NCBI GenBank assembly: GCA_964643575.1
Contig: CAZXTD010000004.1
Span: 4,040 to 68,039 of the forward strand
Origin: Glaciecola sp964643575
Lineage (GTDB): Bacteria; Pseudomonadota; Gammaproteobacteria; Enterobacterales; Alteromonadaceae
Length of the DNA stretch: 64,000 nucleotides
Direction of reading: 5' to 3'
This document shows positions 44,907 through 52,518 of the stretch, one piece after another. Position 1 is the stretch's first letter. Each line of letters opens with the position of its first letter. Below the pieces are notes generated by a model. It was not told where the DNA came from and ran no database searches. It saw nothing but the letters and a program-made list of their open reading frames with translations. The position numbers were made by a program, and so were the translations under genes.

Positions 44907-45851
44907 CTAAATTAGACTGTTCGAGAAATAATTGAGCGACTTTACCAAGGCTGTACTTACGCCTTCTTCGTTCATACTATGACCGGCATCTGGCACGATG
45001 CAAAGGCTCGATGCCGGCAAATGCTCATGTAACGCCACGGCAGACTCGCACTTGCATACCATGTCGTATCGCCCGTGCACAATATGTGTTGGAATGTGCG
45101 CAATGAGTTCTGCATTGTTTAGTATATGATTGTCAGATATAAAGCACTGATTTAAAACATAAAAACACTCCATTAACGCTAAGCTATATACTTGCTGAAT
45201 GCTGGCAAGCTCACTCGATTTTTGCTCTGTGAGTATCAGTTTTGAAATACTGCCTTCCCAGTTGAACCAGCGGGTAGCAGCTTGGTTTCTAATACTTTCG
45301 TCATCACTTGTTAGGTCGGCATAAAATGCTTTGCAAAGTGATTGAGTACTGCTGTTGTCGTATCCATCTACAAACTGTTTATAATGCGCATGATAAACCT
45401 GAGAGGCGCCGCCTGTAGGCGATAAAAACCAGTCTGCGTCTTCTGGCCGGCCCAAGAAGATGCCACGTAATATCATTGCAGATACATGCTGTGGTTGAGC
45501 AATGGCGTAACAAAGTGCCAGCGTAGAACCCCACGACCCACCAAACAAAAGCCATTTGTCGATACCAAAAAAGCTGCGTATTAGCTCGATATCTTCTATT
45601 AGCGTTTGCGTTGTATTATTTTGTAAAGAGCCGAAAGGTTGTGAGCGGCCGCAACCTCTCTGATCAAAGGCAATTAACCGATAATTACCGCCAGCAAATG
45701 GCCATTGATAATTTTGACCAATACCAGCGCCAGGGCCACCGTGCAAAAACAAAGCAGGAATACCGTCGCTATTGCCTGATTCTTCTACATACAAATCGTG
45801 ACCGTCGGGTGTCGATATTTTGTAAGACTTAGTCGCTTTGAATCCATCCAC
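44907..45851 (-). CDS. pip: Proline iminopeptidase
   Basis: Alpha/beta-hydrolase that cuts N-terminal proline from peptides (S33 family). 314 residues with oxyanion motif LHGGPGAG, nucleophile motif LFGGSWGSTLAL, and DAGHSMNE carrying the catalytic histidine; the strand of GRYDMVCKCESA gives the aspartate. Cytosolic, no signal peptide. Alone between dtd and a small membrane-protein gene. Confidence 0.92.
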   Translation of the reverse strand: MDGFKATKSYKISTPDGHDLYVEESGNSDGIPALFLHGGPGAGIGQNYQWPFAGGNYRLIAFDQRGCGRSQPFGSLQNNTTQTLIEDIELIRSFFGIDKWLLFGGSWGSTLALCYAIAQPQHVSAMILRGIFLGRPEDADWFLSPTGGASQVYHAHYKQFVDGYDNSSTQSLCKAFYADLTSDDESIRNQAATRWFNWEGSISKLILTEQKSSELASIQQVYSLALMECFYVLNQCFISDNHILNNAELIAHIPTHIVHGRYDMVCKCESAVALHEHLPASSLCIVPDAGHSMNEEGVSTALVKSLNYFSNSLI

Positions 45852-45962
45852 TATTTGTATCCTTTTGGGTCGATTACTTTTCTTTAAGACTATATACTGA
45901 GTTATGCGATAAATGCTACTGGCGATTAGTCTGAGTATTTATTAATCTAGATATAGATACGT

Positions 45963-45984
45963 ATCAACCTTGATTAAGGTTGAT
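45963..45984. repeat. Perfect 22-base inverted repeat
   Basis: ATCAACCTT and AAGGTTGAT flank the loop GATT between the divergent pip and small membrane-protein genes. Without a T-run it is a better operator or hairpin candidate than a terminator. It sits 31 bases before the membrane-protein start. Confidence 0.4.
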
Positions 45985-46015
45985 TGAAACCAAAACAATA
46001 AAAAAAGGGGTTTGT

Positions 46016-46243
46016 ATGTCGGGTCAAGGATCTGGCGGCAATGTGATTGCTGCTTTATGTAATATATTTTTTCCGGGCTTAGGCCAATTGGTACAAGGTC
46101 GAATTTTAGCAGCGATAATATTTTTTGTGATTGTAGCCGTGGGTTATGCAACATGGTTTTTAATCATTCCTCCAATTATTGGCGGCTTAGTGCATCTTTG
46201 GTCAATCATTGACGCTGCGCGTTATAAAAGCTCAAGTTATTAA
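46016..46243 (+). CDS. Small hydrophobic membrane protein
   Basis: 75 residues from ATG 46016, which is preceded by AAGGGG at correct spacing; an in-frame ATG at 45980 lacks a ribosome site. Two helices (VIAALCNIFFPGLGQLVQG, ILAAIIFFVIVAVGYATWFL, plus the PP-rich IIPPIIGGLVHLWS). The FFPGLGQL motif resembles short TM2/DUF5683-like proteins. Function unknown. Confidence 0.65.
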   Translation: MSGQGSGGNVIAALCNIFFPGLGQLVQGRILAAIIFFVIVAVGYATWFLIIPPIIGGLVHLWSIIDAARYKSSSY

Positions 46244-46348
46244 AAGTGAAGACTTAACTCAATCTGAATAGACTATAAATAAGCGGTAGTCGGCTTGTTG
46301 CGCACCTTTATGTAACCGGCTCGTGTTAAACCGCACAAAGGAGAATGT

Positions 46349-47044
46349 ATGAAAGGTAAAACGCCCGCAGTAGTATCGAAAAAGTCATTTTTATTACGCT
46401 GTGTTTTTATTGTTGCTGCTTTTATAACGCTAAACGGATGTGCATCGGCAGTTCAAGACGCTTATTTCGATTTGTGGGAAAAAGTCGGGGTTGAAAAGCG
46501 TGAAATACTCGTTGACCGTGTTGAAGACGCTCAAGAAACCCAAGAAGAAGCTCAGCAAGAGTTTGCCAGTGCTTTAGAAGAATTCAGCGCCTTAATTAAC
46601 TTTGATGGCGGCGACCTTGAAGACTACTACGAGTCGTTAAACGATAAATATGAATCTGCCCAAGACAGCGCAGACGCCGTATCTTCGCGCATCGACAAAG
46701 TACAAAGCGTTGCACAATCGTTGTTTAGAGAGTGGGAGTCGGAGCTTGAGATGATAACTAACGAAAACCTCAAACGCGACAGCCGCAACAAGCTTAAAAC
46801 AACACAGCGTAAATACGACGATTTACTTCGCTCAATGCGCCGCGTAGAAAGCAGCATGCCACCCGTGCTGAGTGCTCTACAAGATAACGTCTTGTATTTA
46901 AAGCATAACCTCAATGCCAACGCCATTGGCGCTTTACAGGGTGAGTTTTCGACCATCAAAAAAGATGTCAATACGCTCATCGGCGAAATGAATAGCGCTA
47001 TTACGCAGTCAAATGCCTTTATAAAGGACTTGCAAGCTCAATAA
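46349..47044 (+). CDS. DUF2959 family lipoprotein
   Basis: A 231-residue protein with a lipoprotein-like N-terminus (FITLNGCASA, predicted Cys at residue 31) and a long all-helical mature part with heptad character (VEDAQETQEEAQQEFASALEEF, YESAQDSADAVSSRIDKVQ). Matches DUF2959, a family found in marine gammaproteobacteria without known function. AAAGGAGAAT is a good ribosome site. Confidence 0.8.
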   Translation: MKGKTPAVVSKKSFLLRCVFIVAAFITLNGCASAVQDAYFDLWEKVGVEKREILVDRVEDAQETQEEAQQEFASALEEFSALINFDGGDLEDYYESLNDKYESAQDSADAVSSRIDKVQSVAQSLFREWESELEMITNENLKRDSRNKLKTTQRKYDDLLRSMRRVESSMPPVLSALQDNVLYLKHNLNANAIGALQGEFSTIKKDVNTLIGEMNSAITQSNAFIKDLQAQ

Positions 47045-47076
47045 TTATCATTATCTAGGAGCTAATTTTATGGAAT

Positions 47077-47098
47077 GTAAGCGCTTGTTAGCGCTTAC
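47077..47098. terminator. Hairpin at the convergent ends of the DUF2959 and metJ genes
   Basis: GTAAGCGCT and AGCGCTTAC around a TGTT loop, perfect nine-base stem. It spans the metJ stop codon. No clear T-run on either side, so it may be a weak terminator or an RNA-stability hairpin. Confidence 0.5.
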
Positions 47099-47418
47099 TC
47101 TTCACTTTCCACTTTTGCTACATCAATCCCCATTTCTTCCATAATATTGCGCGCTTCTTTAGGAATACGGAAAGTGTTGTCTTTTTTGAGGTCTTGGTCG
47201 TTGGGTAGCGGCTGGCCGGTAAAGGCGTGCAAAAACGCTTCACATAATAATTCTGAGTTAGTGGCATGACGCAAGTTATTCACTTGTCTGCGTGTGCGTT
47301 CGTCGGTGAGCACTTTTAGCACGTTAATAGGAATAGACACAGTGACTTTTTTAACTTGTTCACTCTTTTTCCCGTGTTCTGCGTAAGGATGTATGTACTC
47401 GCCGTTCCATTTAGCCAT
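47095..47418 (-). CDS. metJ: Methionine repressor MetJ
   Basis: Ribbon-helix-helix repressor using S-adenosylmethionine as corepressor. 107 residues; KKVTVSIPINVLKVLTDERTRRQVNNLRHATNSELLCEAFLHAFTGQPLP is the DNA-binding and dimer core, and length fits E. coli MetJ (105). Divergent from metF; MetJ boxes lie between the two, so both are probably under its own control. Confidence 0.97.
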   Translation of the reverse strand: MAKWNGEYIHPYAEHGKKSEQVKKVTVSIPINVLKVLTDERTRRQVNNLRHATNSELLCEAFLHAFTGQPLPNDQDLKKDNTFRIPKEARNIMEEMGIDVAKVESEE

Positions 47419-47486
47419 TAGCTTTATCTTATTATTGTGTGGTGTGAATAGTGAAAGTCTACTGTTTATCTGGAAAAGGTCAATCT

Positions 47487-47546
47487 AGACGTCTAAATTG
47501 CTTGACGTCTAAACAATATTTCTTTATTTTAGACGTCTAAACGTCT
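47487..47546. promoter_or_regulatory. MetJ operator array (met boxes)
   Basis: Four 8-base boxes: AGACGTCT at 47487 and 47531 (both perfect), TGACGTCT at 47503 and AAACGTCT at 47539. Boxes 3 and 4 are directly adjacent, as MetJ needs two or more tandem boxes, and an imperfect AAATTGCT lies between boxes 1 and 2. The array is in the 141-base gap between metJ and metF. Confidence 0.95.
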
Positions 47547-47559
47547 ACTTAGGGTTCAC

Positions 47560-48444
47560 ATGGTTTCGTATGCACAGGGTATTGATGCCCTTAATCAATC
47601 TTTGAGCGAACTTCGCGATATTGAAGTGTCGTTTGAGTTTTTTCCGCCTAAAACGCCCGCGATGGAAGAAACCCTGTGGAAGTCTGTTGAACGCTTATCG
47701 CCTCTAAAACCCAAATATATGTCGGTGACATACGGCGCCAACAGCGGCGAACGCGACCGTACTCACTCGGTTGTAAAGCGAATACAAGCCGAAACCAATG
47801 TGTCGACGGCTCCGCATTTAACCTGTGTTGACGCCAACGAGCAAGAACTCAGAGCCATTGCGAAAGACTATTGGGATTCGGGTGTAAAACGCATTGTGGC
47901 TTTGCGCGGTGATTTGCCCGAAGGAATGGAAAAGCCAGACTTATACGCAAACGACCTAGTGGGTATTTTAAAAGACGTTGCCGACTTTGATATATCTGTA
48001 GCTGCCTATCCTGAAAAACACCCTGATGCGCCAAGCGATCAGTTTGATTTACTCAACCTTAAACGTAAAGTTGAAGCGGGTGCAAACGAAGCTATTACTC
48101 AGTTTTTCTTTGACACGAGTGTATTTTTACGTTTTAGAGATCGAGCTGCGGCTGCCGGTATCGATGCCGACATTGTGCCAGGAATATTACCTGTCACTAA
48201 TTATCAAACCCTTATTCGCTTTGCAGGCATGACCAACGTGCACGTGCCAGGCTGGCTACATAAAATGTACGACGGCCTAGAAGCCGACGACCAAGCCACG
48301 CGTAATTTATTAGGCGCAAACATTGCCATGGACCAAGTCAAAGTGCTGGCAAAAGAGGGGGTGAAACACTTCCATTTTTACACGCTTAACCGCAGCGAGC
48401 TTAGTTACGCTATATGCCATATGTTGGGTTTACGACGAAGTTAA
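47560..48444 (+). CDS. metF: 5,10-methylenetetrahydrofolate reductase
   Basis: Produces 5-methyl-THF for methionine synthesis; FAD enzyme using NADH. 294 residues; VSFEFFPPKTPAME, the catalytic E in the EFFPP motif, VTYGANSGERDRTHSVV, AHLTCV-like PHLTCV, and the flavin/folate segments AAYPEKHPDAP and TQFFFDTSVFL. Repressed by MetJ through the boxes upstream. Start ATG preceded by AGGG at proper distance. Confidence 0.97.
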   Translation: MVSYAQGIDALNQSLSELRDIEVSFEFFPPKTPAMEETLWKSVERLSPLKPKYMSVTYGANSGERDRTHSVVKRIQAETNVSTAPHLTCVDANEQELRAIAKDYWDSGVKRIVALRGDLPEGMEKPDLYANDLVGILKDVADFDISVAAYPEKHPDAPSDQFDLLNLKRKVEAGANEAITQFFFDTSVFLRFRDRAAAAGIDADIVPGILPVTNYQTLIRFAGMTNVHVPGWLHKMYDGLEADDQATRNLLGANIAMDQVKVLAKEGVKHFHFYTLNRSELSYAICHMLGLRRS

Positions 48445-48516
48445 TGGCCTTGTCTGAAAAACGTTGATTATTTTGTTATCATAACGCCACTTGAATAACC
48501 TTAGCTGGGATGGGCG

Positions 48517-49500
48517 TTGAAACAATCAAATAATCTAAGCGGCACTTTGCAAGGCTATGTAAAAGCGAAATATCCTTTGCTTAAAGACATTGCTGCCAAT
48601 TTCTGGAGCGACATCAAAAAAGAGCGAATTACTGTTTCGGCAGGCCATCTTGCCTATGTCAGTTTATTATCGCTTGTGCCGGTGATCATGGTGTTTTTTA
48701 TGGTCATGTCTGCTTTTCCTGCCTTTTCTGAAGCACGCAATGATTTTCAGCAGTTTATTTTCAACAACTTCGTGCCGCATGCCGGCGACGTCGTCGAAAA
48801 ATACATGACGGAATTTGTCAGCAATGCGTCTGGCATGACCGCCACTAGTATTGGCGTTTTGCTGGTGGTTGCCTTAATTCTAATTTCGAATATCGACAAA
48901 ACCTTTAATTATTTATGGAAGACAAAGGTACAGCGTCCGGTTATCTTCACCTTTGCCATATACTGGATGGTGATTACTTTAGGCCCTTTACTAATAGGCA
49001 TGAGTATAGCCGTAAGCTCATATTTAAACGGCTTGGCAACCTTTGCAGACGATTACACGCCAGGCTTTGGAACCGCATTTTTAGCGCTTGTACCTTGGGC
49101 TTCTGCTATTGGCGCATTTATGCTCTTGTACATGATAGTGCCAAATAGAACCGTGAAGGCGAAATATGCTTTTTTTGGTGCGCTGTTTGCGGCGATATTA
49201 TTTGAACTTACCAAACAAGGCTTTGGCTTATACATTACTAACTTTCCTTCTTACCAAGTGATTTATGGCGCGCTAGCGGTTATCCCTATTTTATTTGTGT
49301 GGGTGTATTTATCTTGGATTGTTGTATTAATGGGTGCAGTATTTACATACAGCGTCACAATGACTTGCGAGGCAAAAGATGCCGCCGAAATAGCGGAAGA
49401 TGAAGCGAAAGAGGCCCATAAAGACGCGAAAGAAGCCGAAACTAAGGTAGCCGAAACTAAAACATCCGAAAAGAAGACAGGGGAGGCTGACGCAGCCTAG
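48517..49500 (+). CDS. YihY/BrkB family inner membrane protein
   Basis: A 327-residue membrane protein (UPF0761/YihY). Six helices; early segment ERITVSAGHLAYVSLLSLVPVIMVFF and late YGALAVIPILFVWVYLSWIVVLMGAVF fit the family. The start is TTG at 48517 preceded by GGGATGGG. The last 45 residues are a charged Lys/Glu/Ala tail (KEAHKDAKEAETKVAETKT), longer than usual and predicted coiled coil. Convergent with the oxidoreductase gene; stops overlap by 4 bases. Confidence 0.86.
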   Translation: MKQSNNLSGTLQGYVKAKYPLLKDIAANFWSDIKKERITVSAGHLAYVSLLSLVPVIMVFFMVMSAFPAFSEARNDFQQFIFNNFVPHAGDVVEKYMTEFVSNASGMTATSIGVLLVVALILISNIDKTFNYLWKTKVQRPVIFTFAIYWMVITLGPLLIGMSIAVSSYLNGLATFADDYTPGFGTAFLALVPWASAIGAFMLLYMIVPNRTVKAKYAFFGALFAAILFELTKQGFGLYITNFPSYQVIYGALAVIPILFVWVYLSWIVVLMGAVFTYSVTMTCEAKDAAEIAEDEAKEAHKDAKEAETKVAETKTSEKKTGEADAA

Positions 49501-50852
49501 AACTTTTGCTTGAGCGCTTCAAACAAATACATCCCTCTTAATGCACTTCGACGCAAAAAAGGAAGGGGAAATCGTTTCAAGGGCGATTCAAAGTAAGGAA
49601 GGTTAGGTAAAGACTCGGGCTCACATAGCAATTGTGCCAAACGCTCACCAGCTTGAATCGAAAAGGCTAAGCCGGCACCACAATACCCGCCGCTATAAAG
49701 CGTATTTTCCTGTTTTTGATGATAAATACGTGGATAGTTGTCTAAAGAAATACTCACCCAGCCGCTCCAAAAATAATTTACTGCAATAGGCGCAAGTTGA
49801 GGAAAGGTAGATAGCAAGCCTGCAAGTAAGGCTTTTTGTTGCTTAGGAGCGTTTGCGTTATTGCCACTGACTTTACCACGCCCTCCAAACAGCAAACGAT
49901 TATCTGGTAACAATCGGTAATAATATTTGAGCGGGCGCGTATCCATGACCATTAAATTGCTGTGCATACCAATTGCTTCAAGTTGTTTATTTGTGAGTAC
50001 ATCAGTGACCAATACACTTGATAATACCGGGAACATCCTGTTTTTTAGTAAAGGACTCTGCCTCTTAGGAAGATAAGCATTAGTTGCCCAAATGAGGTGT
50101 TTTGCCCTTATTAGTCCTGTGTTTGTTTGTATGTGATGAATCTTATTTTGTCTAAAATGCGACAATAAGGCTGTATTGCCATAAATTGAAGCACCTGCAC
50201 CAACTGCTAATTGTGCGAGCCCTTGACACAACAGCCACGGATTAATGCCAAAGGCTTTTGGATAATACACCCCACCAAAGGATTCAGTACCGGCCAAATA
50301 TTGATGTTTGATTTGCTGTGCCGATACCGGTATTGCAGCGTCACCAAATTCATCTGACAACACATTTGCTTGCGCATGAAGGCCAGCCAAAAGTGATTTT
50401 TTATGCGCTATTTTTAAGTATCCGCCTTTTGCAACTTCGCAGTCTATTTTGTGTTTTTCATTAATGTTAGCTGCAATTTCAGCGACGTTGTCTACTGATT
50501 TTAAATAGTCGCTGTAAATGGCTTGGGCAGCATTTTTGCCCCATTTATTGATCATTTGAGCAACACTTAGCCGACCTGTGCCAGGTAAGACAAAGCCGCC
50601 GTTTCGACCGCTGCAAGCCCATCCAGGCTGATTGGCTTCGATCACGGTGCAATTTACATTGTAGGTTTTTGACAAGTGCAATGCTGCCGACAAACCAGTA
50701 TAACCGCCGCCGACAATGGCAACATCTGTGTTGACATCTTGCCGTAGTGAAGGAAATTTTTGCACCGTGTCGCGTTTTGTCGCTGCCCAAACACTATCAG
50801 GCGCTCCTTGATTGATTGGAATGGTTTGTTCAACAAGTGGGTCGTACATCAA
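49497..50852 (-). CDS. FAD-dependent oxidoreductase of the DAO family (PuuB-like)
   Basis: A 451-residue flavoprotein with N-terminal dinucleotide motif VDVAIVGGGYTGLSAALHL (about 40-60), then VIEANQPGWACSGRNGG, and near the C-terminus YSGGYCGAGLAFSIQAGERLAQLL. The pattern resembles gamma-glutamylputrescine oxidase and related amine oxidases. Starts at MMYDPL, immediately after the GNAT stop, so the two are probably one operon, suggesting amine or amino acid catabolism. Confidence 0.83.
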   Translation of the reverse strand: MMYDPLVEQTIPINQGAPDSVWAATKRDTVQKFPSLRQDVNTDVAIVGGGYTGLSAALHLSKTYNVNCTVIEANQPGWACSGRNGGFVLPGTGRLSVAQMINKWGKNAAQAIYSDYLKSVDNVAEIAANINEKHKIDCEVAKGGYLKIAHKKSLLAGLHAQANVLSDEFGDAAIPVSAQQIKHQYLAGTESFGGVYYPKAFGINPWLLCQGLAQLAVGAGASIYGNTALLSHFRQNKIHHIQTNTGLIRAKHLIWATNAYLPKRQSPLLKNRMFPVLSSVLVTDVLTNKQLEAIGMHSNLMVMDTRPLKYYYRLLPDNRLLFGGRGKVSGNNANAPKQQKALLAGLLSTFPQLAPIAVNYFWSGWVSISLDNYPRIYHQKQENTLYSGGYCGAGLAFSIQAGERLAQLLCEPESLPNLPYFESPLKRFPLPFLRRSALRGMYLFEALKQKF

Positions 50853-51476
50853 TTATGCCGTGTTAGGAAAGGTCAACAACATCTCGGCTGCAGTGCATTT
50901 ACATAAGTCACCACAAATGGGGCAATCGTAATTGTCTTCAATACTGAGCATTTGCCACTTGTTTGCGTGCTCTTTCACTAATTTGCCACCACACGCACTA
51001 AAGTAAGCAAATGCTGAGTTGTTGGGGCTTGCCAACCATATATGCGCAAGCCCAGCTTGCGCGCCTTGTCTAGCTGCATTTTTTATAGAGTGCTGAAGGA
51101 GTGTTTTACCAATGCCAAGACCTCTATAGTTTTCGTTAACGGTATTACATTTAAAGTAACATACCTGGTTTGTTGGCACTTCCCAATGTTTGGGGCTACA
51201 CCATTTATCCACTTGCCAGTTATTAGCAGCATAGGTGAGCCTAAAGCCGACTAGCGCGCCTGTTTGTGTTTTTTGCTGTATAGCAATATCGGGATACTTG
51301 TTTGTATAGTCGGTGTCAATGGCGACCCAACTTGCATTAATATCGTTTTGCCAGCTTTTTTCATAAATAGATTCAATGCTATTTGCGTCGAGATAATTGT
51401 CGCCATGCACGGTGTTACCCAAATCAACGATTGCCGAGAAATGTTCGGGTGCAAGTGCTTCATATAAGATTGTCAT
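50853..51476 (-). CDS. GNAT family acetyltransferase with Cys-rich C-terminus
   Basis: A 207-residue protein with GNAT core ENYRGLGIGKTLLQHSIKNAARQGAQAGLAHIWLASPN (acetyl-CoA loop R-G-L-G-I-G). The C-terminal end holds CPICGDLCKCTA, four cysteines in a short span, unusual for a GNAT and reminiscent of a metal-binding knuckle. First gene in an operon with the FAD oxidoreductase; the acceptor substrate is unknown. Confidence 0.8.
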   Translation of the reverse strand: MTILYEALAPEHFSAIVDLGNTVHGDNYLDANSIESIYEKSWQNDINASWVAIDTDYTNKYPDIAIQQKTQTGALVGFRLTYAANNWQVDKWCSPKHWEVPTNQVCYFKCNTVNENYRGLGIGKTLLQHSIKNAARQGAQAGLAHIWLASPNNSAFAYFSACGGKLVKEHANKWQMLSIEDNYDCPICGDLCKCTAAEMLLTFPNTA

Positions 51477-51653
51477 AAAATACCGAGTTTGTGTGCGAGT
51501 ATCACTACTACACCCTATAGTAACCGTGTTGAGTATAAAACTCGAAAAAATCTAGTTTTTTCTTAATTTAAGTTGTTTTTGGTCGTCAGTTCTTTACTGC
51601 GTTTCTTTTTCCTTACTTTCAAAAAAAATTTTAAGTTTTAAATTTCGCGCAAA

Positions 51654-51667
51654 TGTAAGCGGTTACA
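51654..51667. promoter_or_regulatory. LacI-family-type operator
   Basis: TGTAAGCGGTTACA, an inverted repeat with arms TGTAA and TTACA around GCGG. It is close to the catabolite-type consensus TGTAAnCGnTTACA of LacI-family regulators. It lies 145 bases before the PEP-CTERM-like start and could also affect the divergent GNAT gene. No lacI-type gene lies in the window. Confidence 0.6.
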
Positions 51668-51719
51668 CGCCTGCAGCTGTGCGGCCAAAAAATTTTGAAA
51701 ATGAGATGTGTTTTTAATG

Positions 51720-51748
51720 TTGCATAATTGTAAATTGGAATTTAGATT
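51720..51748 (+). promoter_or_regulatory. Possible promoter of the PEP-CTERM-like/GH16 unit
   Basis: TTGCAT and TAGATT separated by 17 bases, 64 bases before the start codon. Weak match, given with low confidence. Confidence 0.3.
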
Positions 51749-51811
51749 AATAGATTATTCGATAAATGCCTTGCTAAAAAAAGGCTAAAAAATACACATA
51801 CGGAGAAAAAA

Positions 51812-52504
51812 ATGAAACGTTTATTAGCTGTCTTTTGCTTGAGTCTAGGACTCATAAGCACAAACGCTTACGCTGCTGCTATTGTTAATGGGGACTTTGC
51901 TACCTGTGACCTGACGGGGTGGGAAACAGCAGATGATTTTGGCGATGCCAATTTGGATGATTTTAGTGTAAATGGGCTTGCACCAGACTGTGCGGCGACA
52001 ATAACAATAGATGACGCCAACTCTATGGCAATTTCAAACTCACTTTTATCAGAACTTGATCTCAGCGTTGCTGCTGGCAATTCCCTAGACATAAGGTTTG
52101 ATTTTTCTGTTGGCAGCCTTTTAAGCGATATTCTGACAGAGGGGGGAGCGGGTTTCAGTATGTTTTTCATCAATGAAAATATTATGGGGTCCCAATTTGA
52201 CCACACAGGACAACTAGGAGAAATCTTTAATCAAGAAATTCTAGGAGCAGAGAGTTTTCTTCAAACTTTTACGATAGATGAAAGTTTTTATAACACCAGC
52301 GGTTGGACTTTAGAAATTCAACTTGGGTCAAGCTTTCGTTTTGAAGAATCCTCTTCATTGACGTTAAATTCTGTTTCCTTACTCGAACGTTCTATTGACG
52401 TATCTGCACCAGCAAGCTTTTCATTAGTTTTCTTGAGTTTCTTGGCAATAAGTTTGTATTCGCGTAACTCAAAAAGACATTGCACAAAACAAGTGAAAGC
52501 ATAA
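51812..52504 (+). CDS. Secreted protein with PEP-CTERM-like C-terminus
   Basis: A 230-residue exported protein: signal peptide ending NAYA-AA, a beta-rich mature part beginning IVNGDFATCDLTGWE (typical for PEP-CTERM family surface proteins, with cysteine pair C at about 30 and 57), and a C-terminal tripartite sorting-like end, SAPAS, hydrophobic helix (FSLVFLSFLAISLY) and basic cluster SRNSKRH. The motif PEP is replaced by APAS. The gene ends 14 bases before the GH16 start, so both are one operon. Role may be adhesion, surface display or polysaccharide binding. Confidence 0.7.
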   Translation: MKRLLAVFCLSLGLISTNAYAAAIVNGDFATCDLTGWETADDFGDANLDDFSVNGLAPDCAATITIDDANSMAISNSLLSELDLSVAAGNSLDIRFDFSVGSLLSDILTEGGAGFSMFFINENIMGSQFDHTGQLGEIFNQEILGAESFLQTFTIDESFYNTSGWTLEIQLGSSFRFEESSSLTLNSVSLLERSIDVSAPASFSLVFLSFLAISLYSRNSKRHCTKQVKA

Positions 52505-52518
52505 AAGGAAACCTAACC

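Larger units (their letters stand above)
51477..51811. other. Regulatory gap upstream of the GH16 unit
   Basis: A 335-base AT-rich region between the divergent GNAT and PEP-CTERM-like genes. It contains the LacI-type operator at 51654-51667 and a possible promoter at 51720-51748 (TTGCAT, 17 bases, TAGATT). No ORF recognised. Confidence 0.5.

Noticed and set aside
47077..47098. The hairpin at the metJ end as a LacI/cre-type operator
   Set aside because: The arms GTAAGCGCT/AGCGCTTAC do resemble a cre half-site, but the four-base loop and the position over the metJ stop codon fit an RNA hairpin better.
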